A stretch of DNA of 64,000 nucleotides, taken from the NCBI RefSeq assembly GCF_963082655.1, contig NC_081553.1:37291474-37355473 (forward strand), read 5' to 3'. Below, in pieces: positions 34,601-46,620 of the stretch. This DNA comes from Stomoxys calcitrans (taxonomy: Eukaryota; Arthropoda; Insecta; Diptera; Muscidae). The position numbers were made by a program, and so were the translations under genes. The notes beneath the pieces were generated by a model. The model saw nothing but the letters and a program-made list of their open reading frames with translations. It had not been told where the DNA came from and made no database searches. The number at the start of each line of letters is the position of its first letter. Positions within the stretch are counted from its first letter, which is position 1.

Positions 34601-36415
34601 ACTATGCTTTGCTCTCTGTAAGTCCCTGCTCGGGCGCCAATATAACCTTGTTTACTATATATCTGTTTGTTTAGGTATAACTTCCAGCTTTTGAAAATAT
34701 TCCCCTCACTATTTATCTAAACAATGGCCACACTCTTCATTCTTAAATCACTTATTATGATCTTTAAATCTAATGAATGCTATAACCTAACTATGCTCTG
34801 CAGTTTGTAAGTCCCTAGTCGGGCGCCAATGTTACATGGTTTTTTACTACATATCTGTTTGTTTAGGTATGATTTGAAAATATTCCCCTAAATATTCATC
34901 TAAACAATAACCATTCCCTTCATTCTTAACTCCTTAACTCATCCTTAACTATGCTTTGTAGTCTGTAAGTCCCTGTTCGGGCGCCAATGTTACATTATTG
35001 TTTACTATATATCTGTTTGTTTTGGTATGATTTCCAGCTTTTGAAAATATTCCCTCACTATTCATCTAAAAAATAACCATTGTCTTCATCCTTAAATCAC
35101 TTAATGCGATCTTTAAATCTAATGTATGCCATAACCTAACTATGCATTGCATTTTGTAAGTCCCTGCTCGGGCGTCATTATAGTTTACTATTTATCTGTT
35201 TGTTTAGGTATAACGTCCAGCTTTTGAAAATATTCCCCTCACTATTCATCTAAACAATTACCACTATCTTCATTCTTAAATCACTTAATATGATCTTTAA
35301 ATCTAATGAATGCCATAACCTAACTAACTTTGCATTTTGTAAGTCCCTGCTCGGGCGCCAATGTTACATGGTTTTTTTACTATATATCTGTTTGTTTAGG
35401 TATGATTTGAAAATATTCCCCTCACTATTCATCTAAACAATAACCATTGTCTTCATCCTTAGATCCCTTAATGCGATCTTAATCCCATAACCTAACTATG
35501 CATTGCATTTTGTAAGTCCCTGCTCGGGCGCCAATGTTACATTATTGTTTACTATATATCTGTTTGTTTAGGTATAATTTCCAGCTTTTGAAAATATTCC
35601 CCTCACTATTCATCTAAACAATAACCATTGTCTTCATCCTTAAATCACTTAATGCGATCTAAATACCATAACCTAACTATGCATTGCATTTTGTAAGTCC
35701 CTGCTCGGGCGCCAATGTTACATTATATTTTACTATTTATCTGTTTGTTTAGGTATAACTTCCAACTTTTGAAAATATTCCCCTCACTATTCATCTAAAC
35801 AATGACCACTCTTTTCATTCTTAAATCACTTAATACGATCATTAAATCTTATATATGCCATAACCTAACTTACTTTGCATTTTGTAAGTCCCTGCTCGGG
35901 CGCCGATGTAACCTTTTTGTTTACTATATATCTTTGTTTAGGTATAACTTCCAGCTTTCGAAAAAATTCCCATCACTATTCATCTAAACAATGATCACTG
36001 TCTTCATTCTTAAATCACTTAATATGATCTTCAAATCTAATTTATGCCATAACCTCACTATGCTTTGCAGTTTGTAAGTCTCTGCTCGGGCGCCAATGCT
36101 ACATGGTTTTTTGCTATATATCTGTTTGTTTAGGTATGATTTGAAAATATTCCTCTCAATATTCATCTAAACTATAACCATTGTCTTCATCTTTAAATCA
36201 CTTAATACGATCTTAATACCATAACCTAACTATGCTTTGCATTTTGTAAGTCCCTGCTCGGGCGCCAATGTTACATTATAGTTACTTTTTATCTGTTTGT
36301 TTAGGTATAACTTCCAGCTTTTGAAAATATTCCCCTCACTATTCACCTAAACAATGACCATTGTCTTCATCCTTAAATCACTTAATATGATCTTTAAATC
36401 TAATTTATGCCATAA
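34601..36415 (-). repeat. Ten-unit tandem array carrying tRNA-Lys primer-binding sites
   Basis: Ten units of about 159-192 bp. Each holds, on the plus strand, a copy of the 3' end of tRNA-Lys including CCA: starts at 34622, 34811, 34969, 35160, 35343, 35516, 35697, 35888, 36078 and 36250. The third copy is exactly GTCCCTGTTCGGGCGCCA; most of the others read GTCCCTGCTCGGGCGCCA. On the minus strand this is a retroelement primer-binding site preceded by ...tgtaaca plus one T, which looks like an LTR end. The rest of the unit (tgtttgtttaggtata, ttttgaaaatattcccctca, cttaaatcacttaat) is conserved. Because nuclear tRNA genes do not encode CCA, the origin is most likely a retroelement (LTR or TRIM type), not a tRNA gene. 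LTR boundaries are not resolved. Confidence 0.85.
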
Positions 36416-37257
36416 CCATTTTTCCAATTAAATTCCCTATGTATGACACATTAAAAAAAAAAAAACGGTTTCTTTATCCTAAGCGTTAAGCCAACAATGC
36501 GTCACGTCGTCACGTCTTACAAAGCACAACAGGTGGTGAACTCATAAAATATCGGCCAGCCTATTATATTTTGGACAAAAAGTCGTGACAAAGAATAAAC
36601 AAATGAAGAAAAACAAAAATGCTCAACCAAAGACAAATCGTCCACAGCAACATTGGGCCACAGCGAGCGAGCCCAAGTAAGTGCTGCTATAGTACCATTA
36701 ACAAAATTAATTTAATCTTAACATTTTCTCGTTTGGCTCAAAGTGTCATTTGGACACTATGCCTGGTTAAATCTATTTTAAATTGACTTTAAATTACCAC
36801 AAAAATGTATGGTCTTTAAAAATGTTGTGTGTCAACCTATCATTAAATGTGTGGCCAACTAACGAGCATAAGCGAGCGACCTTTGCCTCATTGTTGTTGT
36901 TGTTGTTGATATCAAAATAATTGCGGCTTTTTCTTAAAGTTTGCCAAAGTGGCAAGAGTTGCAATAACTGATTTTTTTTCGTTGTAAATAAAGTACCTGG
37001 TAAAATGCATTAAATTGATTTAGGTTTTTTTATTTCACGCGCAATGTTACTGTATGGCAGATAAATTTATGGCAAGCTAGCAACAGTGGGTCTTAGAAGG
37101 TTAAATGTTAATCCAAAAATGTTCAAATACAAATTTTAAGGAAAGGGAAAATTTTAGCTTTCTTTTTATTTTTAAGACAATACTAAATTTTTTGGCATAT
37201 GTGGTACCAAGCCATCTTTCAGCATGCCTGGATCCCTCGGCCTAAGCGCCATTTTAG
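36416..37257. other. Apparently single-copy DNA
   Basis: Includes a short (GTT)n run near 36893-36908. No gene recognised. From about 37199 sequence similar to the adjoining LINE/SINE remnants begins (ggcctaagcgccattttagc). Confidence 0.4.
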
Positions 37258-37308
37258 CGACACAGCCCCGGCGGACATGCTTACCTCTGCGCCACGGTCA
37301 CCTCCCGT
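37258..37308 (-). repeat. SINE-head fragment
   Basis: An antisense tRNA-like head (cggacatgcttacctctgcg, ccacggtcacctcc) of about 50 bp lying at the 3' edge of the LINE remnant. Confidence 0.6.
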
Positions 37309-37309
37309 C

Positions 37310-38284
37310 CAGGGCCCTCAAATACTCCACCACGCACTTCGTCCTCATCGTACTCGAAACCAAGGTCTTAAGGTCCGTCATACTTTCCACATATATGCTG
37401 AGTTTCCTCCCTTCCGGGAAAAGTGAATCGAAAAATCTCCTCTTGCATCGATCTAGGTGATAAGTTGTCTGAGACCCTCCTCAGTCTACCTCCTGCATAC
37501 ATGGCATTCAGAATGAAGCAGTGGCTGTGTTTGCATTCTCTCACAATGCCGAGTTCCCCCGGCCTAAGCGCCACAGCCCCGAATATAGACCTTAACAGGT
37601 TGCATATTCAGTATCGCCTCTAGACCCGCTAAGGAGTTGATCTTAATACCCCCGTGACCCCGAGTCAGGCAAGTCTTTTCACCTTTCGAAGTTCTCTGGT
37701 TCGTATCTTCTGTTTCACAGCCTTTCAACATGCCAGTGCTCTCACAACAGCCGTGTGTCGCTTGGGGCGACGACCTTAATGCCCCCGTGATCCCGATGCA
37801 GGCCAGTCTATGCCCTTTCGAAGTTATCTGATTCCTGAACTCTTTTTTTGACAGCCTTTCACCGTACCAGTGCTCCATATATCAGTACTGGTCTCACAAG
37901 GGCTATGTACATTCAGTTTATCATCTTCGGCCTGACTCCCCACTTCCTACTGAACATCCTTCTGCAGGAGTAGAAGGCGATCTTAGCATTTTGGCACCTT
38001 TCTCCGTATTCCTTTTTCTGTGCAGTTTCGAATAGGCCTGGGTAATTCACCTTCTTTGACAACTCGAGAGTGGTCCTGTCCAAAGACGAGAGTCTGAAGT
38101 ACGCTATCTTATATCTCTGAGAGAAGAGCATTATCTTCGTCTTCTTTGGGTTAGTTATATGCCAATTTATCGTAGCCCATTTTTAGCCAGCACAGTGACC
38201 TTTTCATAATCTTACTGATCGTCGACAGAAAATTGCCTCGAATTAATAAGACGAAGTCGTTGGCATATGCGATCAGTCTCACTT
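37310..38284 (-). pseudogene. LINE reverse transcriptase / RNase H remnant
   Basis: Minus-strand remnant of a non-LTR retrotransposon ORF2. Reading from 38284, LIAYANDFVLLIRGNFLS contains the reverse-transcriptase active-site box, but as YAND instead of YADD, so a catalytic aspartate is lost. Then follow an FSQRYKIAYFRL stretch, FYSCRRMFSRKWGVRP, HRLACIGITGALRSSPQA and the linker to RNase H (ALRPGELG..., then a FPGREE match to the usual FPSREEW). Frames are broken by stops and shifts. About 134 bp are tandemly duplicated (37641-37740 and 37775-37876). Both ends are truncated. The motif order is that of Jockey/LOA/R1-type elements; the exact clade is not determined. Confidence 0.8.
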
Positions 38285-38520
38285 AGGGGTCAAATAACCG
38301 TGGGGGACGCCCTACCCCAAAACCCACCCAAACGGCCATGTTTACCGATTCGGGGCAATATGGGTATCAAATGAAAGGTAATTGGAAGTAGAATACGAAA
38401 CTTATAAAAAAAGTTGGGTTCAAATCCGAGGAGAGACGTTCTACTCCAAAAACCACTGCAAATGGGCATGTAGGCCTATCGGGACAGAATGGGGTTCAGC
38501 CTAGGGGGCGTATTTCTTAT
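38285..38520 (-). repeat. Repeat family C fragment, reversed
   Basis: Contains gtgggggacgccctacccca, acccacccaaacggccatgt, caatatgggtatcaaatgaa and aggtaattggaagtagaata, the inverse of C1 units. It abuts the LINE truncation point at 38284. Confidence 0.7.
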
Positions 38521-39735
38521 ACAATTTGGCAAATATTAGCATGAAGTGTTTTGGTTTGACCATCAACAACTGTGCTATTAATACCCTGATATAGTTCCCA
38601 CATAAACCGATTTCGGATCTTGATTTCGTGAGCCTCTAGAGGGCGCAATTATTATCTGATTTGACTGAAATTTAGCATGAAGTATTTTGTTCTAACGCCA
38701 AGTATGGTTCAAATCGGTTCATAACGTGATATAGGCCCATATAATCCGATCTCGGATCTTGACTTCTTGTGCCGCTAGAGGGCGCAATTTTTATCCTATT
38801 TGGCTGAAATTTTGCATGAAGTGTTTTGTTCTAACTTCTAACAACTGGGCCAAGTATGGTTCAAATCGGTTTATAACCTCATATAGTTCCTATATAAACA
38901 GATCTCGGATCTTGACTTCTAGAGGGCGTAATTATTATCCGATATGGCTGAAAATTTGCTTGAAGTGTTTGGGTTTGACCATTAGCAATTGTGCCAAGTA
39001 TGGCTTAAATCGGTAAATTACCGCAAATAGTTCCCATATAAATCGATCTATGATATTGACTTCTTGGTCTAACTCGGTTCATAACTTGATATAACCCAAT
39101 CTCCGATCCTAGCTTCATGAATTGCTAGAGGGCGCAATTATTATCCGATTTGGCTGAAAATTTTGGGTTTGAACATCAACAATTGTGCCAAATCAGTTCA
39201 TAACCTGCTATAGCTGCCATATAAACCGATTTCGGATCTTGATGTCTTATGCCGCTATAGGGCGCAATTATTATCCGATTTGGCTGAAAATTTGGATGAA
39301 GTGTTTTGGTTTGACCATCAACAATTGTGCCAAATATGGTCCAAATAGGTTCATAACCTGATATAGCTCCCATATAAACCGATTTAGGATCTTGATTTCT
39401 TGTGCCAGTAGAGGACGTAATTATCATTCGATTTGGCTGAAAATTTGCTTGAAGTGCTTGGGTTTGACCATCAGCAATTGTGTCATGCATGGTCCAAATA
39501 GGTTCATAACCTGATATAGTTCCCATATAAACCGAATTCGGATCCTGATATCTTGTGCCGCTAGAGGACGCAATTATTATTCGATTTGGCTGAAAATTTG
39601 CTTAAAGTCATCAACATTTGTGCCAAATATGGTCCAAATAGGTTCATAACCTGATAAAACACCCATATAAACCGATTTTGGATCTCGACTTCTTGTGCCG
39701 CTAGAGGGCGTAATTATTATCCGATTGTATTTTAA
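38521..39735 (+). mobile_element. Helentron-like internal array H6
   Basis: About eight units of roughly 145-155 bp with gatatag-tcccatataaaccga, gagggcgcaattattatcc, gatttggctgaaaatttg and tcatcaacaattgtgcc boxes. There are no terminal motifs at either side; the right side passes directly into the (TTTTA)n array. Open frames on either strand are products of the tandem period. Confidence 0.75.
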
Positions 39736-40955
39736 TTCATTTCATTTATTTTATATATTTTATTTTATTTTATTTTATTTTATTTTATTTTATTTTTTTT
39801 TATTTTATTTTATTTTATTTATTTTAATTTTATTTTATTTATTTTAATTTTATTTAATTTAATTTTATTTTAATTTTATTCTATTTTATTTTATTTTATT
39901 TTATTTTATTTTATTTTATTTTATTTTATTTTATTTTATTTTATTTTATTTTAATTTTATTTTATTTTATTTTATTTTATTTTATTTTATTTTATTTTAT
40001 TTTATTTTATTTTATTTTATTTTATTTTATTTTATTTTATTTTACATTATTTTATTTTATTTTACATTATTTTATTTTATTTTATTTTATTTTATTTTAT
40101 TTTATTTTATTTTATTTTATTTTATTTTATTTTATTTTGTTTTATTTTATTTTATTTTTTTTTATTTTATTTTTATTTTATTTTATTTTATTTTTTTTTT
40201 TATTTTTTTTTATTTTTTTATTTTATTTTTATTTTATTTTATTTTTATTTTATTTTATTTTATTTTATTTTATTTTTTTATTATTTTATTTTATTTTATT
40301 TTATTTTATTTTATTTTATTTTATTTTATTTTATTTAATTTTATTTTATTATAATTTTTTTTTTTATTTTATTTTATTTTGTTTTATTTTTTATTATTTT
40401 ATTTTATTTTATTTTATTTTATTTTATTTTATTTTATTTTATTTTATTTTATTTTATTTTATTTTATTTTATTTTATTTTATTTTATTTCCTTTCATTTT
40501 CTTTTATTTTGTTTTATTTTATTTTATTTTATTTTATTTTATTTTATTTTATTTTATTTTATTTTATTTTATTTTATTTTATTTTATTTTATTTTATTTT
40601 ATTTTATTATAATTTTTTTTTTTATTTTATTTTATTTTGTTTTATTTTTTATTATTTTATTTTATTTTATTTTATTTTATTTTATTTTATTTTATTTTAT
40701 TTTATTTCCTTTCATTTTCTTTTATTTTGTTTTATTTTATTTTATTTTATTTTATTTTATTTTATTTTATTTTATTTTATTTTATTTTATTTTATTTTAT
40801 TTTATTTTATTTTATTTTATTTTATTTTATTTTATTTTATTTTATTTTATTTTATTTTATTTTATTTTATTTTATTTTATTTTATTTTATTTTATTTTAT
40901 TTTATTTTATATATATATTTTATTTTATTTTTTTATTTATTTTATTTTATTTTTC
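39736..40955. repeat. Long (TTTTA)n pentanucleotide array
   Basis: About 1.2 kb, largely perfect TTTTA units. Interruption clusters ataatttttttttttatttt (40351 and 40609) and tcctttcattttcttttatt (40489 and 40707) occur twice, showing an internal duplication of about 220-260 bp. The 284-codon FILFY open frame is a composition artefact. Confidence 0.95.
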
Positions 40956-43333
40956 AATTCAATTTGTCCTCATGCCTCACTGTGTAATTGATTGCCAACG
41001 ATTAGGCCCGTCATTAATTGAACTTGTTTCGAAATGTGTGATTTTTGTTTTTGTTTTTTAATACTTTTTGTGTTATTTTTGTTGTGCAAAAAATAGCTCG
41101 TGATTTGTGCTCCCCAAAAAAGGCTTGCCCACCAAGGAATTTCTTGAGGTGGTAACTAAGACAACATTTTTATCAGCATTTTTTCCAGTTTTAGTCTATA
41201 TTTTATGTTAATTAAATTGAGAGTAGATTTATGCTAAGGAATGTGTGTCATTATGGGGCTGGAGACACGAGACAAGTGGAATAAAGGTGGAGACAATTGA
41301 TGAAGTAGACTAAAGCAAAAAAAAATACAATAACAAAAAATCAAGGGATTTTTAAAAGTATTTCTTCAAAGAATTAAGACCAGTATAAAGTTAAAAACGT
41401 AAAAATTTTAATTATGAGAATAGTTTTTGGGTTTTTTTTGGTTTGAAATCCCGGAAGCAGCTTATCAAATATAAGTTTCGTAGAAATCTATTAAACTTCC
41501 TTTTGAGCAATGCCATCTGTTTTCTTTTTATTCCACTGCTATTTTTTTTTGCTTATCTTTGTACCCCCTCTTCTTTTAATCGTGCCATCATGAAATCGTG
41601 GTTGTTTAAAATGTTGTTGTTTTTTTTTTATAATACCTATTTGCCTTAATAGACTTATTTATATTTGCTTTCCTTATTGTTAACCATAAACAAGAATTTC
41701 ACCATCATTTTGCGGTTGCAGGTGTTTTGATGGCGGTTTTTGCTTTTTTACATTTCAAAGAACTTTCAAATCAAGTTTGTCATGCATATAACCATTAAAC
41801 GGACAGCTGCAATTGCATCTTCATTAAGTTGAGGTATAGGAAAAGAAAAAAGAAACAATCCAAAAACAAAGAAGAAAGAGTTTTTATAAGATTCTTGAAA
41901 TGATGGCTTCTAGAGTTTGATGAGTTACAACATCAAACTTTGGTAGAATTCTTAGGCATATGTCTCAGGGAAAGCTACAGTGGGTCTTTCATATATGTAA
42001 ACAGCTTCCAAGTGGCTTCTAACCTTAAATAAATACACATGTCCACCTTAACTTCCATATTTATAACGAAGGCTCGTATACCCTTTTTTGAGGCATTAAA
42101 GATGCTCGGCTGCTGTGGACCGGAGGCTTATCAAAATCAAATAGGATTTACAGTTTGAGGTGTTCCCTATAATCGGCTCGATCCTGTACTTGGATTTACA
42201 CTACATGTGGTCTCCCCGTTGGAAAAAACCATCGATTGTTACTTAGACCCAATGTGGTGAATTTTGCGAAAAAGTTTGTTTTTTCGTCAATTTAAATATA
42301 GAAAATAATTTAAGTTTTATAGTTGGCGGATCTGTACATTTCGTGGAAAAAAGCTGACTTTCTGAGTCAGCAAAATTCAATGTTATCAAGATTTCTTAAA
42401 ATGCTGCCTTGTTTTTTTTTTTCATATTTCTTCACTATTTGCTCACTTAGAAAGACTAAAACTATGTTAGAGTGGTGGTATAGTATGACAAAATATAATT
42501 TATCATACATTCTAGTATTGAGCATATAGACGCTTTGTTTTTTCTCTTACACTTCATATCGGGCCTTAATGGGACTAGCTGCAAGCCGCCTGGGATTTGT
42601 TGTAGGTGCTGTGTTTTCTTGTTTGTGTCTATTGATTTAGATTTTTTTTTTTTGTTTCTATGACCACATGAATGGACAGACGGATGTTATTCTATGTAAA
42701 ATAGTTTTAAACAAAATCATATTAAATAGCTTGAAGGGGTTTTCTGGCATACATGGAAAATTAATGGCTCACATTGTCGCAGTTAGCATTCTGAGTTGAC
42801 ATTTTATGGCATAGAGACGTTTTTCCGGGGGAAGGCTGGTGGCAAGGGGAAAACTGAAATCATTTGATTCTCTGGCTCAATCTGAACTGCAATAGCGCAA
42901 CACAATTTGAATCACGCAATTTATGTCTGGGAATTCGTTTCGATTATATGCAGCTTCGATTTTTTTTTGTGAAATGAATTGATATGCTATTTTGTTGTTG
43001 TTTTTGATTTAGATTTTTTCTATGAGCCATGACTACAATGGAAATGAAACCTTGGATATGATTAAACATGAATCCGTTTATTTGGTTTGTTGCTTTATTA
43101 GAATTTCTGTGGAGATAATTGATTTTAATTAAAAAAAAAAACGGGCGTAAAGATGAAAAAAAAATAATAAACTGAAAAAGTTTTTTTTTTTTTTCAATAA
43201 ATATTAGATCATAATTGCATAAGATTTGCATATTAAAAACTTCAAAAATTTGAAAATTTAAAATGTGTGTTCAAATAGAAGGAAGAGAGCAGGAGAAAGA
43301 ATAAAAAGTAAAAATTAAAAAGAATAGTAACAA
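40956..43333. other. About 2.4 kb of apparently single-copy DNA
   Basis: No tandem units or element ends seen. Open frames of up to 95 codons have biased, unfamiliar composition. The stretch at 42040-42260 is more balanced (gctcggctgctgtggaccgg, ctacatgtggtctccccgtt) but has no open frame of note. No gene called. Confidence 0.5.
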
Positions 43334-45598
43334 AAAGTAAAAGCGTGCTAAGTTCGGCTGTGCCGAATCTTGGCAACCCACCACAATGCATTCTGCTAAA
43401 AATTAAAACAAAATAAATTTAGTTGAAGGGCATAATTTTATTGTGCATGTCAAACTAGCAAACATTAAAGCTTCTAGAAACCGAATAAGGATGATCGGGA
43501 GGTCGGTTTATATGGGAGCTATATCAGGTTATAGACTTATTCCGTACATAGCACAGTTGTGGGAAGTCATAACAGAACACTGCATGGTAAATTTCAGCCA
43601 AATCGGAAAAAAATCCCAACTTCCAGGGGATTCAGAAGTCAAATAGGCATATAGGTTTATATGGGAGCTATATCAGTTTAAAGATCGATTCGCATCGTAT
43701 TTGGCACAGTTGTTGGAAGTCATAGCATAACACTATGTGCAAAATTTCAGCTAAATCGGATGAAAATTGAGGCTTCCAGGGGCTCAAAAAGTCAAATCCG
43801 GAGATCGGTATATATGGGAGCTATATCAGATTTTAAACCGATTTGGACGGAACTTGGCAATGTTGTTGAAAGTCATTACAGAACACCACATGCAAACTTT
43901 CGGACAAAAATTGTGGATTTTAGGGGCTCAGGAAGTCAAATCGGGAGATCGGTTTATATGGGAGCTATATCAGATTATAAACCGATTTGGACCGTACTTG
44001 ACAATGTTGTTGGAAGTCATTACAGAACACCACATGCAAAATTTCAGCCAAATCGGATAAAAATTGTGGCTATTAGGGGCTCAAGAAGTCAAATCGGGAG
44101 ATCGGCTTGTATGGTAGCTATATCAGGTTCTTGACCGATTTGGACGGTACTTGACACAGTTGTTGGTAGTTGTAACAGAACACCGCATGCGATATTTCAG
44201 CCAAATCGGACAAAAATTGCGGCTTGTAAAGGCTCAAGAAGTCAAATCGGAAGATCGGTTTATATGGGAGCTATATCACCGATTTGGACCGTACTTGGCA
44301 CAGTTGTTGGTAGTTGTAACAGAACACCGCATGTCAAATTTCAGCCAAATCGGTTAAAAATGGAGGCTTCCAGGGGCTCAAGAGGTCAAATCGGGAGATC
44401 GGTTTATATGGGAGCTATATCAGGTACTTCACCGATTTGGACCGTACTTGGCATAGTTGTTGGTAGTCGTAACAGAACACCGCATGCGATATTTCAGCCA
44501 AATCGGACAAAAATTGCGGCTTGTAAAGGCTCAAGAAGTCAAATCGGAAGATCGGTTTATATGGGAGCTATATCACCGATTTGGACCGTACCTGGCACAG
44601 TTGTTGGTAGTTGTTACAGAACACCGCATGTCAAATTTCAGCCAAATAGGTTAAAAATTGAGGCTTCCAGGGGCTCAAGAGGTCAAATCGGGAGATCGGT
44701 TTATATGGGAGCTATATCAGGTACTTCACCGATTTGGACCGTACTTGGCACAGTTATTGAAAGTCATAACAGAACACTACATGCGAAATTTCAGCCAAAT
44801 CGGACAAAAATTGCGGCTTGTTAAGGCTCAAGAAGTCAAATCAGAAGATCGGTTTATATGGGAGCTATATCAGGTTATAGACCGATTTGGACCCTACTTG
44901 GCATAGTTGTTAGAAGTCATAACAGAACACCGCTTGCTAAATTTCAGCCAAATCGGATGAAAATGATGGCTTCCAAGGGCTCAAGTAGTCAAATCGGGAG
45001 ATAGTTTTATATGGGAGCTATATCAGGTTCTAGACCGATTTGGACCGGACCTGGCACAGTTGTTGGAAGTCATAACGGAACACAGCATGCCGAATTTCAG
45101 TCTAATCGGGTGAACATAAAGGCTTCCAGGGGCTCAAGAAGTCAAATCGGGAGATCGTTTTATATGGGAGCTATATCAGGTTCTAGACCGATTTGGACCG
45201 GACCTGGCACAGTTGTTGGAAGTCATAACAGAACACAGCATGCCGAATTTCAGTCTAATAGGGTGAACATAAAGGCTTCCAGGGGCTCAAGAAGTCAAAT
45301 CGGGAGATCGGTTTATATGGGAGCTATATCCAAATCTGATCCGATATGGCCCATATGCAATGCCCAATGACCTACGTCAATATTAAATATCTGTGCAAAA
45401 TTTCGAGCGGCTAGCTGTACGCGTTCGACCGCTATCGTGATTTCGACAGATGGACGGACGGACACGGCTAGATCGACTCAGAATATCGAAACGATGAAGA
45501 ATATGTATACTTATGGGCTCCTAGATCAATATTTCGAGGTTTTACAAACGGAATGATTAGACTAGTATACCCGCATCCTATGGTGGTGGGTATAAAAA
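43334..45598 (-). mobile_element. Complete DINE-1-like Helentron element H7
   Basis: Reads on the minus strand. The 3' stem-loop TTCGGCTGTGCCGAA is at 43353-43367 with acccacc next to it. About 14 internal units of roughly 130-165 bp (gatcggtttatatgggagct, cacagttgttggaagtcata, aaatttcagccaaatcgg, ggcttccaggggctcaagaa) follow. The 5' module lies at about 45340-45560 (cggacggacacggctagatc) and the terminal TGGTGGTGGGTATA at 45581-45594. A higher-order repeat of about 295 bp is embedded at 44187-44776. The 186-codon frame through this part is not a gene. Confidence 0.85.
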
Positions 45599-45975
45599 TT
45601 AAAGGAGGACTAAAAAAAATAATTAAAAAATAAGAATAAAATGAAAAAATTTTAAAAAAATTTAAATCCAAAAAAAAAAATTTTAAAATAAAAAATAAAA
45701 TTTAAAACAAAATGAAAATAAAAAAAGTTAAGTTCAAACAAAATAATAAAAAATAATATAAAAGAAATAGAATTAAAAACAAAGAAAAAAAACTAAAACA
45801 AATTTTTAAAAAATTAAAACTATTATAAAAAATTTATGTTAAATAAAAAAAGTCAAATTAAAAACTAAAAAAAAAATTTGAAAAAATAAAAAAATAATAA
45901 TTAAAAATAAAAAATAATAATAATTAAAAAAATATTAATTAAAAATAAAAAAATAATATTATTAATAATTTTTTC
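45599..45975. repeat. A-rich low-complexity tract
   Basis: A-dominated sequence at the 5' end of H7. Read in the orientation of the element this is a T-rich tract, as at H2, H3 and H5. Confidence 0.85.
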
Positions 45976-46249
45976 TCCGCTAGACGTTAATACAATTTGC
46001 ATAAATCCCAGCGCTACATTTAGAAATTAGAAAAAATATTTTATTGCCTATTAGGGCGGAGATCATTAAATTTTACAATTTTTGTTTGTTTCTCTTTCGA
46101 GACAAGCTCAATGATCGTAGATTGCAAATGGAAAAGGAAAGCCAAAGAAAGCAACACACACGAACCACTATGGGACGCGTTTCGTCTTTGGTTAAAAAAC
46201 TTTTCAACCATATTAGGTGCGATGGCTTCACGGTTAGTGCGTTGGTATG
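45976..46249. other. Flank of family T copy 3
   Basis: Contains gatcattaaattttacaatt with ttgtttgtttctctttcgag (46052-46100). The same phrase recurs directly at 46576-46614 and inverted at 23660-23710, so it belongs to the family T repeat or was duplicated with it. Confidence 0.5.
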
Positions 46250-46620
46250 TTGTATTTGATTCGTATTAATAGCGAAAACGCCTCTATGATATAATTACCA
46301 CATTAACTACGCTCGACAACACTGTCTATTAGCTGTACTTTTTCCCAATGCATGTATTTTTGTGTAATGACAGACTTATTTTTTGTGGCAATTACACTTC
46401 TTCGGTACCACACATGATTTTGTGCATCTGGTGGATGTTGTATTGATGGCTTCGAACGCTAGACAATGGCAATGTCTCTCGCTGTTACTCCATGTGCTCA
46501 GGTTCGAATCCCGGCCGGGCTCTGCCGAATTTTTTTTTTTTAATTTTTCAAACTTTTTTGCCTGTTAGGTCGAAGATCATTAAATTTTACAATTTTTGTT
46601 TGTTTCTCTTTCAAGACAGT
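46250..46620 (+). repeat. Dispersed repeat with tRNA-like B box (family T), copy 3
   Basis: The cleanest plus-strand copy. It runs from ttcgtattaatagcgaaaac through atgattttgtgcatctggtg, tgatggcttcgaacgctaga (a possible A box) and caggttcgaatcccggccgg (B box GGTTCGAATCC) to a run of T residues at about 46529-46541. A-to-B spacing is about 55 bp and a T run follows the B box, as in a polymerase III unit, but I cannot fold a full cloverleaf. Confidence 0.6.

Noticed and set aside
34601..36415. CRISPR-like regular spacing of an 18-bp motif
   Set aside because: The DNA between motifs is itself conserved from unit to unit, the spacing is about 180 bp and the host is a eukaryote. It is a tandem repeat.
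36660..36690. Possible splice donor in gagcccaagtaagtgctg
   Set aside because: The exon-side G is missing from the AG|GT junction and no open frame leads to it.
40137..40991. 284-codon open frame of F/I/L/Y repeats, and similar frames at 5545-5997
   Set aside because: They translate the stop-free (TTTTA)n array in every frame; no start context or domain supports a gene.
43760..45370. Overlapping open frames with GRSVYMGAIS and FQPNR repeats
   Set aside because: They are the internal tandem units of H7 with a near-multiple-of-three period. The same peptide appears at many unrelated Helentron-like copies (for example 49506-49997 and 39176-39526).
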